NCBI GenBank assembly: GCA_965601475.1
Contig: OZ271832.1
Location: forward strand, 124,001-188,000
DNA from: JAWPMT01 sp965601475
GTDB taxonomy: Bacteria > Bacteroidota > Bacteroidia > Cytophagales > Cyclobacteriaceae
Length of the DNA: 64,000 nucleotides
Reading direction: 5' to 3'
The notes under the pieces: model-generated
Seen by the model: only the letters and a program-made list of their open reading frames with translations
Databases searched by the model: none
Told to the model about the DNA's origin: nothing
In this document: positions 61,877 through 64,000 of the stretch, piece by piece
Numbering within the stretch: the first letter of the stretch is position 1
Layout of the letters: the number at the start of each line of letters is the position of its first letter
Translations under genes and position numbers: made by a program

Positions 61877-64000
61877 ATGATCAAGAATTTCATCCTTACT
61901 TCCTGGCGGTCACTTATTAAAAAACTCGGCTTCACCATCACCAATGTTGTTGGTTTGTCAGTCGGCATCGCTACCTGCCTCGTCATATTCGTCTATGTCA
62001 CCTATGACTTGTCCTACGACGACTTCCAGAATGACGGCGTCTACAGAATGTCGCTCAACCGAGTCTATCCGGAGCGAGAAGTAGACTACGCGTTTATTCC
62101 TCACTCCATTGCCCCGCAAATGGTGTTGGATTTCCCTGAGGTCTTGGCACAAACCCGTTTTTTCCCTGCCTTCGGGCCAGTAACCCTTCAGTACGAGGAC
62201 AGATTCTTCAATGAAGAGCGTGTTCTCTTCACGGATTCGACGCTTTTTGATGTCATCAACATCCCACTGGTAAGTGGCAATCCGGAAACGGCCCTGGATA
62301 GTCGCGATGGAATTGTCATTAACGAGAATGTCGCTAAGAAATTGTTTGGCGATGAAGAACCATTGGGGAAGACCATACTATTCAACGATGAACCTTTGGC
62401 GGTAACAGCTGTAGCTAAGAACTACCCCAAGAACTCGCATATGGAATTTGATTACCTCATATCTCTAAATCGCTTCCCGTTCTTCAACCAGGCAAACTGG
62501 ACCGCATTCTCTACGCACTCTTATATCAGCCTGGCGGAAGGTGTAGACCCAAAAATTGTAGAGGAGAAATTGCCCGCCCTGGTCAAGCAATATGCAGATG
62601 GGGAAATCCGCGAACGCAATGGCATATCTTATGATGAATACATTGAAGCAGGGAATGGCTACAATTATAGTTTGATGTCGATTGAAGATATCCATTTGCA
62701 CTCCCGGCTCGAAGGGGAAATCAAGGCGAATGGTAACATCACCTACATCTACATATTCTCCATCGTAGCGATTTTTATCCTTTCCATTGCTACCATCAAC
62801 TTCATGAACCTATCAACGGCAAGGTCTACGGAACGCGCCAAAGAAGTGGGCATAAGAAAGGTCCTGGGTTCTGAGAAAAGGCAGCTGATAGGCCAGTTTC
62901 TGACCGAGTCCGTGATCGTCACATCCATCAGTGCCCTGTTGGCCCTGGTGATTGCGCACTTTTCTTTTCCATTCTTCAATGACATTGCCGGAAGGCCGCT
63001 CAGCCTGGCATTAATCGCTACTCCTTTCAACGCGCTGGCATTTATACTGGTCATACTGACCGTAGGATTGTTGGCAGGTATCTACCCGGCGCTCTTTATA
63101 GCGTCATTCTCCCCGCTTAACGTGCTGAAAGGGAAACTGAAAGGTTCAAAATCAGGCATTCAATTGCGGAATGTACTTGTCGTGCTCCAATTCTCGATTT
63201 CAATTGCGTTGATCAGCAGCACGCTGCTCGTATTTGATCAAATGAAATTCCTCCTGGATAAGCCGCTGGGCTTTGATAAAGACCAGGTGGTTGTTCTGGA
63301 AAACGCCTTTCAACTCAACAATGTGGACGAAGGTGTGAACTGGCCAAGATTCGAAACATTTCGAGAGGAAATCATGGATTTGCCCAACGTTACCAGCGTA
63401 GGCTATACCTCTGCAATGCCAGGAGACCTGCTACCTGGTTATCTGGTTCGTGTCCCAGGGGGTGGTAAAGAAAGCATGATGACACGCAATGTGGTTTTCA
63501 ACGAAGACCTGGCAAGTACATTGGACATCAAAATCCTCGAAGGGCGGTTCTTCTCAAGAGACAGAGAAGATAGCCTATCCATCGTTCTGAACGAATCCGC
63601 CGTCTTGAAGCTTGGTCTCACTGATCCAGTCGGACAGAAAATCATACATGTGGAAGACAATGAGGAGCTGACCATCATAGGTGTTGTTGAAGATTTTCAC
63701 TTCCAGTCACTCCATGTCGACCTTGAACCAGTGTCCATCACATCCATCCAGGGGGCCAACCCTTTTGTGGCCAAAGCCATCGTCAAAGTTGAAGGTGGCA
63801 ATTTTGAGAATACCATTTCGGGTCTTGAGCAGAAATGGAGTGAATTCGTACCGGACTCACCCTTTCAATACTACTTCCTTGATGATGACCTGGCCCAATT
63901 CTATAATGCTGAGAGGGCCACTGGTCAAATTTTCAGCATCTTCACCTTTCTTGCCATCCTGATTGCCTGCGTAGGCTTGCTTGGCCTGTCGGCTTTCATC
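61877..64000 (+). CDS. FtsX/MacB-like ABC permease, cut at the right edge
   Basis: 708 codons of a MacB/FtsX-type permease that continues past the window. An N-terminal helix (TITNVVGLSVGIATCLVIF, residues 20-38) is followed by a periplasmic core domain (YDDFQNDGVYRM opens it), then FtsX helices near 290 (YIYIFSIVAIFILSIATINF, then the TARSTERAKEVGIRKVLGS cytosolic loop), 345-375 and 395-415, then a second half with helix near 440 (LVVLQFSISIALISSTLLVF) and a second periplasmic domain. This double-FtsX form of about 800 residues is common in Cytophagales. ATG at 61877 is the first good start. Confidence 0.88.
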   Translation, partial: MIKNFILTSWRSLIKKLGFTITNVVGLSVGIATCLVIFVYVTYDLSYDDFQNDGVYRMSLNRVYPEREVDYAFIPHSIAPQMVLDFPEVLAQTRFFPAFGPVTLQYEDRFFNEERVLFTDSTLFDVINIPLVSGNPETALDSRDGIVINENVAKKLFGDEEPLGKTILFNDEPLAVTAVAKNYPKNSHMEFDYLISLNRFPFFNQANWTAFSTHSYISLAEGVDPKIVEEKLPALVKQYADGEIRERNGISYDEYIEAGNGYNYSLMSIEDIHLHSRLEGEIKANGNITYIYIFSIVAIFILSIATINFMNLSTARSTERAKEVGIRKVLGSEKRQLIGQFLTESVIVTSISALLALVIAHFSFPFFNDIAGRPLSLALIATPFNALAFILVILTVGLLAGIYPALFIASFSPLNVLKGKLKGSKSGIQLRNVLVVLQFSISIALISSTLLVFDQMKFLLDKPLGFDKDQVVVLENAFQLNNVDEGVNWPRFETFREEIMDLPNVTSVGYTSAMPGDLLPGYLVRVPGGGKESMMTRNVVFNEDLASTLDIKILEGRFFSRDREDSLSIVLNESAVLKLGLTDPVGQKIIHVEDNEELTIIGVVEDFHFQSLHVDLEPVSITSIQGANPFVAKAIVKVEGGNFENTISGLEQKWSEFVPDSPFQYYFLDDDLAQFYNAERATGQIFSIFTFLAILIACVGLLGLSAFI

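Overview
The window comes from a chromosome of a Bacteroidota bacterium, most likely of the order Cytophagales. The support is its lineage-typical families (DUF4296, DUF3822, DUF4905-like, DUF4159, DUF3667, TIGR02757, a PafA-type phosphatase, a GH3-like protein, split transketolase subunits), the -7 promoter motif TAnnTTTG before several genes, the near absence of Shine-Dalgarno sequences and frequent GTG or TTG starts. Genes are packed tightly, often with 4-base ATGA overlaps. I see no rRNA, tRNA, prophage, insertion sequence, CRISPR array or classical defence island, so this is largely a core-genome neighbourhood.

Layout. 1-3.2 kb: a minus-strand overlapping operon (DUF4296 lipoprotein, mutS2, a mini cytochrome-b5-like protein, a BadF/BadG-type kinase cut by the window edge). 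3.3-6.8 kb: a shortened Bat (aerotolerance) operon plus a secreted protein and a terminator. 6.9-10.6 kb: an ECF sigma factor with its own ECF-type promoter, a membrane-anchored anti-sigma-like protein, two DUF4252 proteins and an ABC exporter pair. 10.7-20 kb: single metabolic genes (glutaminase, HAD, LysE, GH3, YggS, Nudix proteins, coaD, pyrE). 20-30 kb: LysM/RlpA-like wall protein, NfeD-type membrane protease, kdsB, hemL, a periplasmic binding protein and guaA. 30-36 kb: GH63-like glucosidase, PafA phosphatase, HAD and DUF4159. 36-42 kb: a lipoprotein, an exported TPR-CHAT protease, mtaB and a FAH-family hydrolase. 42-48 kb: M23 peptidase, Bcp, M28 peptidase and an anchored GH13 enzyme. 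48-57 kb: split transketolase, aminotransferase, retropepsin-PDZ protein, PNP, acyltransferase, and a porin-like protein next to an ammonium transporter. 57-64 kb: two exported amidohydrolase genes, one frameshifted, and a truncated FtsX/MacB-like permease.

No complete undescribed system stands out. The most unusual sequence-level observations are: (1) a degenerate tandem array with an exact 41-bp period at about 42.07-42.31 kb; (2) an aminotransferase whose family-like N-terminus starts in frame only at an ATT codon (50212); (3) a two-domain amidohydrolase split by an apparent one-base loss at about 61188; (4) a 53-residue membrane protein overlapping both kdsB and a DUF3667 gene; (5) promoters placed so close to ATG codons (sigma factor, guaA, mtaB) that the transcripts should be nearly leaderless; (6) a 9-bp inverted repeat over the transketolase promoter. 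Functions come from recognising protein families by eye, without database searches.
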